From Clonostachys chloroleuca (Eukaryota; Ascomycota; Sordariomycetes; Hypocreales; Bionectriaceae), in assembly GCA_037952775.1 (NCBI GenBank), contig JBANAY010000001.1, forward strand, positions 2,666,001-2,730,000: a stretch of 64,000 bases of DNA. Direction: 5' to 3'. Made by a program: the position numbers and the translations under genes. Positions 1-10,744 of the stretch are shown here, piece by piece. The notes beneath the pieces are model-generated. The model saw only the letters and a program-made list of their open reading frames with translations, was not told where the DNA came from and did not search any database. Position 1 is the first letter of the stretch. Every line of letters begins with the position of its first letter.

Positions 1-1
1 G

Positions 2-886
2 ATACACAACTTTGCCTACGGTATGCAAGGAAAACTGCCCAAATCAACGCCAGCAAGCATCTATGAAAATGAGTACATTCAGTTAATGGATGCCGGCATG
101 TCCAATAATCTCCCAATCTATCCGTTGCTTCGCCCTGGACGAAATGTCGATGTCCTGGTTACATTTGATGCGTCTGCTGACGTGAAAATTGACAATTGGC
201 TCTCCGTAGCTGACGGATATGCTCGAAAACGAGGAATCAAGGGATGGCCTGTGGGAGTGGGATGGCCCAAACCTGGGGAACCCGTCTCTCAAACAGTTCA
301 AGAATTAGAAGAGGCATCGGCAGACACAACTCAGGAAGCCAAAAAAAGACTACAAGAAGCAAAGACACAACAAAGCCATCTGCGAGAGGAGGCCACTCAC
401 GAGGGAAATGGCATAAAAACCCCCAACGACGTCACAAAATTCGATCCAGGAAACGAAGACGCCGGTGACTTGGGTTACTGCACAGTTTGGGTCGGCTCAA
501 CTGAGGAGCGAAAATCCAATGACCCTCCTTCGAAATCCAAAGCCGTATCTGGAGATGATAAATGGCAGCTCATGCATCCCAAAGCCGGAATTGCCGTCAT
601 TTACCTCCCGTTCCTTTCAAACGATAAAGTACCAGACGTGTCCCCAGGCACCTCGGATTTCCTCAGCACATGGAATTTTGTCTACACACCGGAGCAGATT
701 GACGGCGTAGTACGCCTAGCACGCGCAAACTATGATGAGGGGAAGGAGCAGATCCGCTCGACAATAAGGGCAGTGTATGAACGAAAGAAGAAGCTTCGCG
801 AAGAGGGCGAGAAGAAACGGAGAGATGAGCGATATCACTCCATAACCCGACGTCGATTCCTAGGAGACGGCGATCAATTTAGTTAG
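2..886 (+). CDS. Cytosolic phospholipase A2 family protein, C-terminal part (5' truncated)
   Basis: Lysophospholipase/cPLA2 enzymes release fatty acids from phospholipids with a Ser-Asp dyad. The reading frame is open from base 2 to the stop at 884-886, so the gene starts outside the window and the nucleophile Ser elbow is not seen. Visible near the start of the piece is the stretch LMDAGMSNNLPIYPLLRPGR, which holds the D-x-G catalytic aspartate motif (MDAG) and the conserved NLP(I/L)xPLL continuation of the family, followed by VDVLVTFDAS. The middle (about 100 residues) is a charged Glu/Lys-rich insert, and the C-terminus is highly basic (KKKLREEGEKKRRDER), a possible membrane or nuclear signal. 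The 3' end faces the 3' end of mL44 (convergent, 278 bp apart). Family call is firm; substrate and cellular location are not visible. Confidence 0.85.
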   Translation: MHNFAYGMQGKLPKSTPASIYENEYIQLMDAGMSNNLPIYPLLRPGRNVDVLVTFDASADVKIDNWLSVADGYARKRGIKGWPVGVGWPKPGEPVSQTVQELEEASADTTQEAKKRLQEAKTQQSHLREEATHEGNGIKTPNDVTKFDPGNEDAGDLGYCTVWVGSTEERKSNDPPSKSKAVSGDDKWQLMHPKAGIAVIYLPFLSNDKVPDVSPGTSDFLSTWNFVYTPEQIDGVVRLARANYDEGKEQIRSTIRAVYERKKKLREEGEKKRRDERYHSITRRRFLGDGDQFS

Positions 887-1164
887 AGAAATCAGAGATT
901 AACGAGAAGCTCCTATGCCTAATATATAATATATGGATATATTATAACTAAATGCTGATACGTAGAGTCATTGTTTTACAATGTATTTTTACAGATAACA
1001 TAGCAGCCAAGTCCCAGAGAACCAACTCGTCATCTACTTGTAGACTGCGCCCCTAAACCTCAACTCAATATATGCGTTAAATACACTCGTACACTGCGGT
1101 TCTATCATGAGATTGGTGACCATGGATGCCCTAGCTACATGAGCTCGGTTTTTTTCCCTTTTTT

Positions 1165-2329
1165 TTAGATTACCTCTCCAATATCGATGTGAGGTGCCTT
1201 CCATGGCTTTGCGCCCTCCTCCATCATGTCACTCGGCACACGTACTTTGTTGCCGGGGCTATACAGATACCACGACTTTAGCGCATTCATGCACGCCTTC
1301 CGCCTCGCGAAGTCCAAGCTGGGGGCATTTCCTTCTCCGAGCTTCTCCTTGCCGCTGTAGATGCCCACCACATAGACGGGGGTACGAGAGTGCCGACCGG
1401 TCTCGCTCTCTAAGCGAGCCAGCGGGGGCTCGAAGCCTTCACGGGCGCACAGCATGGCAAGCTCGCGAGTCGGCAGCTGGAACTCGAACAGAGACGACAG
1501 GTCGACCTGCCGCGAGAGGATGTGGGACTCGACAAAGTCCTTGGCGGCCTCGCGGCCGGAGTGGCTGTAGATGGCACCGACGACGGCCTGGACAAAGGAC
1601 GAGAACGAGGTGTCCTGGTGGTGCTGGTGCGCGTCTTTGACGGAGCCCGCGTCGACGGCGTCGCCGAAGTCGTTGTCCAGGACTACGCGGCTGCTCATGC
1701 CGCGGCGGTAGAAGCTGTGCTTGCGGTCGGTCTCGGCGCGGACGTAACCCCCATCGGGTGCCCACGAGGGCGCTGGAGTTGGAGGCCCATTGGAGCAGTC
1801 CCGGGTCGACTTCCTCGCCGGGGGCGGCGGCGGCCTCGACACCCCAGCGGCGAGAGATCTGGGCCAGCGACTCGGGGCCGGAGAATGCTCTCAGGGCTTC
1901 GTAGTGGATGGCCATGGGTAGGCGAGGCCACTTGCACGTGATGTACTCAGCGACATGGTAGTTGATGATGGTGCTGCCCAGGAAGGCGAGGTTTGCGTTG
2001 TTGAAGCTGGAGTTGGGATCGGCCGAAGGTGTGACGAGGGCTCGTGCCAGAGTCTGGAGTGGGATTTTCTTGGAGAGGGATAGTCGGGAGTGTAGGGCGG
2101 CGAGCTTAGCCGATTGTAAGGCCCTTTCGGGCAGAGGAGATGGCAGCTTCCTGGGCAGGGTCTCCCCCTCTTCGGGGATCTGTTCAATTAGGTCCTCGGC
2201 GGCGGGTGCTGGGACTGTCGATTGGCATCGGACGGTGCTGGCTAGGAAATTTCTCCTTGGGATGGTGGCGGGACAGGAGCGGGCGTGGAGGAGCTGCCCA
2301 CCCCATCGTGAGGGCCGGATACCCTTCAT
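1165..2329 (-). CDS. mrpl3: Mitochondrial large-subunit ribosomal protein mL44 (yeast MRPL3), with an apparent frameshift
   Basis: mL44 is a structural protein of the mitochondrial large ribosomal subunit with an RNase III-like fold followed by a double-stranded RNA-binding domain. The start is ATG at 2329; the N-terminus (MKGIRPSRWGGQLLHARS...) is basic and hydroxylated like a mitochondrial presequence. Codons 2329 to about 1790 read continuously to VDPGLLQW; the conserved remainder, including GMSSRVVLDNDFGDAV and the dsRBD-like end ARRKACMNALKSWYL, lies in the other minus-strand frame and ends at the TAA at 1165-1167. The two frames meet near the CCC run at 1786-1788 and need one base removed (or two added). 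No splice sites explain the switch. With one base removed the protein is 387 residues, a normal length. The acidic RNase III catalytic residues are generally lost in this family. It shares a 413-bp divergent spacer with ndufb3. Confidence 0.85.
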
Positions 2330-2742
2330 GGGGGCCAATTAGTCGGCAGAGCCTCGTAGATGCGCCCCTTGGAAGCCCCTTGGGTAAAGGGCGAGGATAT
2401 GAACGAGGCAGGCGTGCCGGTGCGAGGTGGGTGGGTTGTCGCTGGGAGGCTCTTCGTCGACTTGAAATCACCGGTAGTGGATGGCCCAGAAAAAGTTCTG
2501 CGCTCAAACAGCTGTGACAAGCCCGGGCCAGCGTTCGGGGTCGTGTGAGTGAGTGTCCGGGGGGTGGGCGTAGGGAGCTAGCGGGCGGAAAATCAACCGG
2601 GCCGGGCGAATTCGCCAGACCACTCACGTCGCGGGCATTTGGAAGCTCGCTATCAACCTCCTTCTGGCCCAAGGAATATCATCAAGCAACGCAATTGAGC
2701 GGCCAGTACCCTTCCCCGAACATCCTCGAACAAGATATCACA
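2330..2742. promoter_or_regulatory. Divergent spacer between mL44 and ndufb3
   Basis: This 413-bp stretch lies between the start codons of two nuclear genes for mitochondrial proteins, transcribed away from each other, so it should contain both promoters and 5' leaders. No long open frame in it has an ATG with conserved protein content. I see no clear TATA box. Confidence 0.5.
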
Positions 2743-3220
2743 ATGGTGAGTGGACTTCCGTGCGTCAGAATGAGAATTGGGCTAACTTTTGATTAGGGTG
2801 GTGGCGCAAAGGTCCCGTGAGTTCGATCCCTCGACCGATACCTGGAGTCTCGACGACAAAATCATTTCTAACAGCCCCCGAATGAATCAGTTACCCCAAG
2901 CACGTTTGGTCGCCTGCCGGTGGTTGGTATGCCCAGCCTGCCAACTGGAAGGCCAACACCATCATTGCCGGTGCAACCATCGCTGCGATTGTTGCAGTCA
3001 CCTGGAAGTTCAGCGCTGAGAGAGAGACATGGGCACACAAGCCGGAACCCTGGGAATGGCACCCTAGCCGATAGTACGTTATAATATAATCGATTGCTGC
3101 AGAGGCTCGAGACGGATGGGCAGCAGAACTTGTCTTGCTAACGATATGCGCCTTAGTTGGTCGAAGCAGCTGAAGCAATACGATGAGGAGGATCGCAAGG
3201 CTGCGCAGGAAAAGCAATAG
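2743..3220 (+). CDS. ndufb3: NADH:ubiquinone oxidoreductase B12 subunit (NDUFB3), four exons
   Basis: This is an accessory subunit of the proton-pumping arm of mitochondrial complex I, with a single membrane helix. Exons are 2743-2745, 2797-2816, 2891-3073 and 3157-3220, with donors GTGAGT, GTGAGT and GTACGT and AG acceptors; the total is 270 nt, 89 residues. The protein begins MGGGAKVPYPKHVWSPAGGW, followed by NWKANTIIAGATIAAIVAVT, which is the membrane segment, and ends with WHPSRYWSKQLKQYDEE and a Lys/Gln tail. The N-terminal PxPxxWSPxGGW pattern and the W-x-P-S-R-Y end are typical of fungal NDUFB3/NB2M. The first coding exon is only the ATG and the second is 20 nt, so simple open-frame callers miss this gene. 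Every exon boundary keeps frame, which makes the model strong. Confidence 0.9.
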
Positions 3221-4540
3221 AGTTTATAAAGTGGCAGAATACTGTGTACAACAATCAGAATTTCACTTGCGTCTATTGTCAATATCCAATTGCAGCATGA
3301 TTCACCAAGTACATGGAAGAACAACTCTGGCAGCCCTGGAGCATGAGCGGTTAAGACGCAAATAGTGTCATAGATAAGAATGGGGAGCCATGCCATCACA
3401 TCTATATCTAGGAACCCGACGGGAAGCTTTCGTTCGTTTATCAGCATCAGTGGTGCTTTCGCTCGATGATGGCATTGTGCGGCCATATTTCTCCTGGTAT
3501 CCAACGCTGCTTAAACCCCCGCCATTGAGGCATTCATCACATCCTCAGGTGCCCACCCCATTTTCGAGTTTATTCATAGTCAGGCCTAATAGTGCGTCAA
3601 AGGCAATACAACGTAAAGCAGAGGGAGATTCTTGAGAGGTTCTGTCGGGTGAGAGGAATTCCAAACAGAAGCTAAAATACTCATTCTTCCTTCTCTGATG
3701 CTCACACGCGCCGTGGCGGCCGCCTCATTTCATGGGCCACTTGCCTTTATCACCCTCGCCCGTCATTGGCAACTTGGGGCGTTCCAGTTCTTTGGGTCAA
3801 TTACTGACAGACCACCCAAGGAGATGGCGAGGGTTCAGAGAGGGCAGAAGAACACCGGGATAAAGACTCCGTGGAGGCTCTGCCGGTGATCTATATCTGA
3901 TTCTCGCGATGTAGCCGCGCAATATCCATGCACTCAATGTCTTTAGCCACGAGTTTATAGCCATGCGACGACAGACACAACTTGAAAAGCGACGTGTGGT
4001 CCTGATAAAAGAAGCGGCATGCAATCTGCATCCATCCCCACAGCCAATTAGCAGTTATTGACATATCCGGCGAAGCAGATATGGCTACTGCCGTAGACAA
4101 GCCGTCAGGGAGCAACGTGCACGGCTTGGCGTTTGGGAATGATTATCATCTTCGTCGTCGTCATCACTACTGCTGCTATCCGGTTGCTGTGTCTCGCTGT
4201 CAGATGTATGTAACACTATACCCTCTTTCAGAGACCCTGTACACCGGTGTTGGTACGCGCGCGTCTGTTAGGCGTTTTGTGGGCTAAACCTGTCTGTACC
4301 CATCAGAGAGACATTGGATGCTTCATGCGGGGGGCCAACCAGCAGCAGCTTACTGGTCAAGGTCGCAACCAATCAACCAACAACTAAGGTATGACAAAGT
4401 CCCTTTAGGTAGAAATACGACTTTGTCTTTCTCCCTTCTTTCCATGTCTTGCTCAACCGAAATCGGCGGAATAGGGTTCAACCGCTCGAGAACATAAAGA
4501 ATCTTCCTCTTCCTCCTCTGCGTGCACATCAACCTTCGCC
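3221..4540. other. Intergenic region between ndufb3 and the MYND gene
   Basis: About 1.3 kb without a gene I can support. It holds the upstream copy of a 90-bp direct repeat (3395-3484). Short open frames here lack codon structure and recognisable protein content. The last few hundred bases, ending in a CT-rich leader (4495-4535), should contain the MYND gene promoter. Confidence 0.5.
3395..3484 (+). repeat. Imperfect 90-bp direct repeat, upstream copy
   Basis: The 90 bases align without gaps to 5782-5871 with 10 mismatches (89% identity; 7 transitions, 3 transversions). The last 22 or so bases (ctcgatgatggcattgtgcg and neighbours) are identical. The two copies flank the MYND gene in the same orientation, and weaker similarity continues about 12 bases past the right edge. 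Confidence 0.85.
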
Positions 4541-5782
4541 ATGCCCGGCTCCGTTGCGGGGAATTCATGTACCATTTGTGAGACACCAGGATCTCGCGTC
4601 TGTGCTCGGTGCAAATCATCTTCGTATTGCTCTCTAGATTGCCAGCTCGACGACTGGCCCGTCCATAAGCTTCTCTGCGCATCATTCTCCAAATTCGATG
4701 TGTCAGCTCGTCCATCGGAAACCCATTTTAGAAGCATTGTCTTCCCTCAAGATCAATCCAGGCCAGAGATTCAATGGCTCAATTGTCCATGGCGTGATGA
4801 TGAGGATGACGGCGTCAAGTGGCAGGCTCCCGACTCGTCCCCCTTCATGGGTTCCGGTTCGATGAATACGAGCACCCTGATTCAGACTGACGCTCTTCTG
4901 CAAAAGCGGCTTCCTGGTGGTATTCATATTTGCTATCGCGACACGTTCTTGATTGATGGTTCCTTGCCAAACAAGAGCACTGCAGCTATCCTTGCCACGA
5001 TACCGTACGGGTCTCATGAATGGCGAGGACCTATTGTCGCTGTGGGCCGGGAAGGACGAAGCCTGGACCCTGAGAGCTGCCGAGACCTTGAGATGAATGA
5101 TTTCCGGTACATTGCCGATCATTTGATCGCATATGGTCGCTGGTCGTTGGATATCAATACCCCTGGGAAGTCTGATCAGGAGGCCGTCAAGGGCGTCAGG
5201 ATCAACTGCCTTGGGGATCGCAAAGTCTTTGGCAAGCCACTTTATGAGCCTGTTGATATTCTCTCAATGGATCCAGTCTTTAGCCAATTCTGGAACGATA
5301 CATCTGATATCGCAGACCGCATCGGCCTCCCTATCCTCACGCGCCAGTGCCCGCCAAGTCTCCGATGGATGAGAACAAAGGGACAGTATGATTTCGGCGG
5401 CCAGAGCCCGGACAACAACCAAGACGCCACCTTCCTCCACCTATGCTGTGACCCAAAGGCGGACAACTTCCCCGCAGGTCCTGGCTGGTCTATGGCAAGC
5501 TTTAAGTGGCAGCAGTCAGTCGGCAGTGTCATCGTCGTACGCCGTGACCAGAAGCCCCTAGATCCTCTACACATTGAGGCGCTCTGCCATTATTGCCGAT
5601 ATGAAATTAGGCCACTGATGGGCCACACAATGGGAGAGTACGCGCCGGATGAGCCGCTGGCCCGGGATCTTGTGTTACAAATGATATGTCGGCCTACTTT
5701 TTCTATTTCTTGGTTCAATATGTGCGATAGAAAGCACGAGGAGGGCCAGGTTATTTCTGGACTATCCCCCTATGAAGTATGA
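4541..5782 (+). CDS. MYND-type zinc finger protein
   Basis: Single-exon gene of 413 residues; ATG at 4541 follows a CT-rich leader, and TGA is at 5780-5782. Residues 10-46 form a complete MYND finger: C10, C13, C21, C24, C30, C34, H42, C46 in the spacing C-x2-C-x7-C-x2-C-x5-C-x3-C-x7-H-x3-C. MYND fingers bind proteins through proline-rich motifs. The remaining 360 residues have no SET domain or other domain I recognise, but they read as a normal globular protein with many Trp, Cys and His. Such MYND-plus-unknown proteins are common and often lineage-specific in filamentous ascomycetes. The gene is bracketed by the two copies of a 90-bp repeat; the downstream copy begins at the last base of the stop codon. 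Function unknown. Confidence 0.8.
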   Translation: MPGSVAGNSCTICETPGSRVCARCKSSSYCSLDCQLDDWPVHKLLCASFSKFDVSARPSETHFRSIVFPQDQSRPEIQWLNCPWRDDEDDGVKWQAPDSSPFMGSGSMNTSTLIQTDALLQKRLPGGIHICYRDTFLIDGSLPNKSTAAILATIPYGSHEWRGPIVAVGREGRSLDPESCRDLEMNDFRYIADHLIAYGRWSLDINTPGKSDQEAVKGVRINCLGDRKVFGKPLYEPVDILSMDPVFSQFWNDTSDIADRIGLPILTRQCPPSLRWMRTKGQYDFGGQSPDNNQDATFLHLCCDPKADNFPAGPGWSMASFKWQQSVGSVIVVRRDQKPLDPLHIEALCHYCRYEIRPLMGHTMGEYAPDEPLARDLVLQMICRPTFSISWFNMCDRKHEEGQVISGLSPYEV

Positions 5783-5871
5783 TCACATCTATATCTCGGA
5801 ACTCAAGGGGAAGTTTTCGTTCGATTATCGGCATTAGCGGTGCTCTCGCTCGATGATGGCATTGTGCGGCC
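5782..5871 (+). repeat. Imperfect 90-bp direct repeat, downstream copy
   Basis: Second copy of the repeat at 3395-3484, starting on the final base of the MYND stop codon, so it forms the presumed 3' UTR of that gene. It may reflect a past tandem duplication of the gene tail. Confidence 0.85.
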
Positions 5872-7763
5872 TATTCCTCTTAGGATGTAGTAGAATTTTC
5901 ATTATGCCACATGCTTTGCCATCAGGTGGGCTTCTAAATGGATGTTAATCTATTGAGTACTTATGTTGCTTTCTTCTAAATGGAACGAAAGGTGGAACAA
6001 TGATCACTCCAAAGTTATTGCATGATGCCATCGTGCTTACACTAAGGCTGCTGTTCCAATGATCAATTTTATATATATATATATATATAAAAATTAAAAA
6101 AAAAGGTCCAGAAGGGGGGAGATGAGCATAGCATAAGGGCCACTCCTACGTAGGGTGGTTACTATACCTTGGGCAGTGTTTGTTTGAGTCTCAGTCCAGT
6201 TGTGCACCACCATCTTCATTAACAAGCCCAATCAAGCCAATGAGCGTTTTCACGAGACGCAGCAGACACTCGGTAACAAATGCAGACCAGATTAAGGGCT
6301 GAGCCACGCCACCCTTTATGCAACATATGGTTGCAGATTAGAACATCAGGCTGTCCCACGTCCGGCTTACCGCATATTTTATACACTTGTTAGATATTGG
6401 CATTACTACTACCCGCTTATGAGATAGCCCCTTTCATCTGCAGGTCTCGTGTTCAATAGAATCCCGGTATTCATTATCCTCTACACCTGGATCACGTTCT
6501 TGAATCCTTGGGATATATTTGAGATCGTTGCACTGTTGTGGCTGTGCGTCCTCTCAGAGTGGTGTGAGTCCGACGCCACATGTAGATTTATGGGCGAGAG
6601 TTGGAGGCTGGCACTTTGTACACGAACGCAAGTCCAGGTGTCACTCAGTCAGAGGCAGTGGGGCCCATCGGGAGTGACTTGTGGCTCAGGTACCCCTCAA
6701 GCGCGGCCAGGTAGGTGCTAATCAGGCGACAAGTACCGGGTACCTGCGATATGGACATATTGCTTGTTTGGCTCTGTCCAAGGCTCAGGTAGAATTTAGT
6801 ATATAGTGCACTTTGACGAGGACAAAACAGCCGTGGATAGCATGCCTGGGGTGCTGGCCATTTGCAAGATGACAAAAGACCCCGAGGGAGAGAGAAGAAA
6901 GCAGTTTGAAGTCACGCTTCGGGTTGTTTTAACACCCTCCAAGAACTGGGGTATTGGCAGGTACGAGGCGTCATGCACCGGCTCAGCTGTACCCGCTACT
7001 GCACGATAAGGCTGGCTGATCGGCCAGGGTACCTGCTGGCTACTGCTGCCTGTGTACCGGCCTCAACGTCCCTACCCAAGCCAGCCGAGACCGCTGAACG
7101 TGACTGACTTCATTACCTGGGACCCCAAACGCCCCTCCCCCAACTTCCGTAGAGCATAATCGAAGCTCTTAGACGGCCATCCTTTCAGCTTCCATCTTTC
7201 CTTGCATCGTCCTTGCGCTGCCTTTACCTATGCGTACTGAGCTCTGAGCCATCTCCTTTCTTGCATACTCCCTGCTTCATATAATAGCGCTTCGACAATC
7301 TTCCATTCTTTCCGATCGTCTCCAAATATCTCGCGGCTTTGTCTTACCCCTACACTTATTCCCATTTCCTCTTCGCCACTCAACGCAACTCGTTCGCCCC
7401 GATCCGAAATTCGCAGACTTGCAATCAGAACCACCTAACACCGCTTTCACCTATCGCACACCTAGTTCTGCTTTTTCATTTCCAGCCAGCCCAACGACCA
7501 AGGCAACCGACCGGGATATCAAGTCATTCTACCATACTGACTAATCCCATGAACCGCACCCAAGGCCCATCTCAAACAGCACTACTCGTCGTTTAAAGCA
7601 TTATAACGCGTCGGAACCCTACTATTCCTTTTCGATTCGTGCTTGACCAGATTTGCCGACATTACCAACCCTGGCGTCTCGAGCGATCCGTCTGGCCGGC
7701 CTCGCTTTCGGCCTTGGTTTAGGTGCCCTCAGGGCCTATCAGAATAGTCAGGCATCACGGCCG
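5872..7763. other. Intergenic region between the MYND gene and the RING gene
   Basis: About 1.9 kb without a supportable gene. It includes an AT microsatellite followed by an A-rich run (6070-6104), two GGTACC palindromes (6739-6744 and 7028-7033), and a CT-rich stretch from about 7130 to 7500 that looks like promoter and leader of the RING gene. Short open frames at 6449-6721 and 7339-7596 have no conserved content. Confidence 0.5.
6070..6089. repeat. TA dinucleotide microsatellite
   Basis: About ten uninterrupted TA units followed by an A-rich tract to about 6104. Confidence 0.9.
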
Positions 7764-9920
7764 ATGGAGTCGTCCAGGAGAGATTCCGGCCACCTCGATG
7801 CAGCTGGAGATCGAGAAGTCGTATTCTGTCACAACTGTTCTAATGAATGGTACCGGGATCAGCATGGCCTAGAGTGTCCCCGGTGTGAGAGTGACATCAC
7901 AGAAATTGTTCGTTCAAGTTTGCGCTCATTGCTGTCTTCCTGCTTTATCCCCGAACATATAACGAACATATAACTAATTATTGTATTACAGATTAGCCTA
8001 GAGAATGACCCTCGAGACTTTGACCAATCTTCCGGTGCAACGTCGCCCGACCCTTCTGGCCCAGCACGCTTCTATGAAGACTCAGATCCCGACGAAGCTG
8101 ATATCGAAGATCATATGGAAGGAAATCATGGGTTCGCTTTCCACCGGAGCACCCGGCAGGGTCCTAGTCGCGAGCACCACAATCCAGAAATGGAGCCTGT
8201 AATCTCCCGTTTTTTCGATATGATAAACGGCTTCAGCAATGACGGACAATCGAATATTTCGGGACGGTTCTCTGGAATGCGGCCTGGGGATGACTTGCAT
8301 CATAATCATGGTGTCAGTCATCAACACCACCATCATCATCATCACCATCACCATGAAACAGATCATACGCACAATCACAATCATGATTCAGAAGTGGAAC
8401 CCCAAGCCAACCCCGAACAAACTCATGCACGTCAATTTTCCTCAGCTCGTATCCACCGAACAACCTTTAGAAGTGGCCCGTTCGGGACTGCGAGCGTTAC
8501 TATCTTCTCTGGTCCAGTCCGAGGTGTTGGCGGCAACCCCTCGATCGAGGGTAGAGGGGACCCTTTTCAAGAGTACGTAATGGACATGCGTCTTGTTCCT
8601 CAGCATCCGATAAAGGCCGGGCAATCGTACAAATGCTAAAAATCCGCTTATAGAATATTCGCCAATGTAATGCGAGACATAGGCCCCCCAGATGGCCGAG
8701 AACCAGATGGTCGACAACCGGATGTTCCTTCTCCTGCATTCCTCCGTGGTCTGCAGGACATTCTAGGACTCCTCAACCCTGCCAACGCAATGGCTGGTGA
8801 TGCTGTCTATTCACAAGAAGCTTTGGATCGTATTATCTCTCAACTGATGGAAGCAAACCCTCAGTCAAATGCAGCCCCACCCGCCTCGGAAGAAGCCCTG
8901 AACAAACTAGACCGGCGCTCTGTGGATAAGGAAATGCTGAGTCGAGATTCGAAAACTGAATGCTCGATCTGCATTGATGATCTCAAAGAAGGCGAAAAGG
9001 CTATTTTCCTGCCTTGCAAACACTGGTTTCATGAAGATTGTGTAGTTCTGTGGTTGAAAGAGCACAATACCTGTCCGATATGTCGGTCACCAATCGAGAA
9101 GAGTGAGCAGGGCAACGAGGCTGGCAATCGTGAAAGGAGTGGCCCAACGCCACCGAGCGACAATTCGTCCAACAACCCGGATATTAGGAATCCTGAATTC
9201 GGTTTCGGACCATATCCAGGAGCCCACCCAGGAGAACCGTCGGGAATCGGACGTTGGCTGTTTGGAACAAGAACAGACATCGGTGCGAATCCCACAGGCT
9301 ACACATCAGATGATCGTAGCCCCTCTCCGGCTATCTTCAGTGGTGCATCAACCCCTGCACAGCCTACGCAAATTCCCCCTTCCCGACGGCCTATCCGTAT
9401 ACCCAGCAGTCACGCACGCCTACATGATGCCTTCCGGTTCGTAGCGGAGAGAGACAGGGACAGGGACAGTGATAATGAGCGGGACAGGGACAGAGACCAA
9501 GGCACCTCATCCGGAGTGAGCTATGACACGTCGCGAATGCAACGTCGAAATTCAATGTCGCCAACCAGCCCTAGAGGAGTTGGTATTGGTGAGCAAAGTA
9601 CTCGGTTTAGACAGCGGAGCCCTTCTCAGAATACACGCGACTCCCGGCATTCTTCTACGAATGGTGGCCCTATCAGCTGGCTACGGGGACGGTTTTCGGG
9701 GGAGGAAACGGGAACAGTCCGTCTCGTGATGAAAGACAATCCTAGGAGTAGGACTTCTTCTCCGTCACCGGGGCGGTATGTCATTACAGAGGTTCAGGCT
9801 GAAGCCGTATTTGTGAATCCCAGACACAGATATATCCGGCTGGCGTTCAAGGAATTCTTCTATTTGGAAAGATTATGGAATCTACTGCTAGGAGTGATAA
9901 ATGCTCATCCCCATCCTTGA
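7764..9920 (+). CDS. RING-H2 E3 ubiquitin ligase, RNF115/RNF126-like
   Basis: Exons are 7764-7907, 7992-8572 and 8654-9920 (donors GTTCGT and GTACGT), giving 663 residues. The first in-frame ATG is 7764; the open frame extends upstream but has no ATG. Residues 22-41 form an N-terminal zinc ribbon (CHNC...CPRC), as in RNF115/126 where it binds ubiquitin or client proteins. Residues about 345-386 form the RING-H2: CSIC, then CKHWFHEDC, then CPIC, with the C-x-H-x2-H core that recruits E2 enzymes. Between them lies a His-rich stretch, and behind the RING an Arg/Asp repeat and Ser/Pro/Arg-rich disordered tail. A perfect GTATGT donor at 9776 hints at a further intron near the end, so the last about 48 residues are uncertain. 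Predicted role: cytosolic ubiquitin ligase in protein quality control or trafficking; the substrate is unknown. Confidence 0.85.
8317..8390 (+). repeat. CAT/CAC repeat encoding a His-rich tract
   Basis: Runs of CAT and CAC codons within the RING gene encode a ten-His block followed by alternating His with Thr, Asn and Asp. The mixed codons suggest protein-level selection rather than fresh slippage. Confidence 0.8.
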
Positions 9921-10744
9921 CTCACTTTTACACTAGGCCCTCAAGCACACCTCGGTATTCATTCTTTCCACCTTCTATTAGTCTGGACATTTACATTCCA
10001 GGCACAATCCTGCGCTTGTCGCATTCTATGGTATTCTACCGTTGCTTATCGGCAATAATTTCTTTGGAAGACGTCATGACCGTTTATATTACTAGCCAAG
10101 GATGGAGGAGTTTGGCTTAGGGTAAAATTGAATGTGGCTGCCATGTCATCTTTACGCAGCCCAAAGATATCCAGTAAATAGGAGAATTCAGAGCTCGATT
10201 CTCCAGCGTCCACAAACTTTTCTACGTGAGGTCACCATCATGAAGCATGTCACCCAATACTGTGAATATAGAAAAAAAGTGATTTATAAGCGTATTCATC
10301 TATTAAAAACTAGGTAGCGAGAGACCAAGGTGTAATTCCCGATATGTCATTTCCAGAAATCTTTGCATCCATCCCATCGACGATATATAGGTATCTAGTG
10401 CATCTCCTCCTTGTGAAAAAATTTAATTGTTACGGTTATGTTGCTCCCACGTGTAGCGAAGACCCCAAAACGAAGCCGGGAGACGGAAAAGAGAAGCCCA
10501 ACAGTGACGCAGCTTATAAAAAAAAAAAGAAAAAAAGAAAACAAACCATGCCCACCGATATTCAAGGGGAATCAGGAAGAAGAAAAGACAAAGCGAAGTA
10601 GGTATCTCGGATATAAAAAAACTTGCGCATGAGCCCGTATCATCATGCCAGCTGGTATGGCCTGCCTAGAGAAAGGGCGAGTTAAAGACTGGCTAAGAAT
10701 TGATGTTTCGTTATGGCGTTCATCATAACAAATACAAGATTAGC
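9921..10744. other. Spacer between the convergent RING and erdS genes
   Basis: About 0.8 kb holding the 3' ends of both genes. It is AT-rich, with an interrupted A tract at 10518-10542. No conserved frame was seen. Confidence 0.5.
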
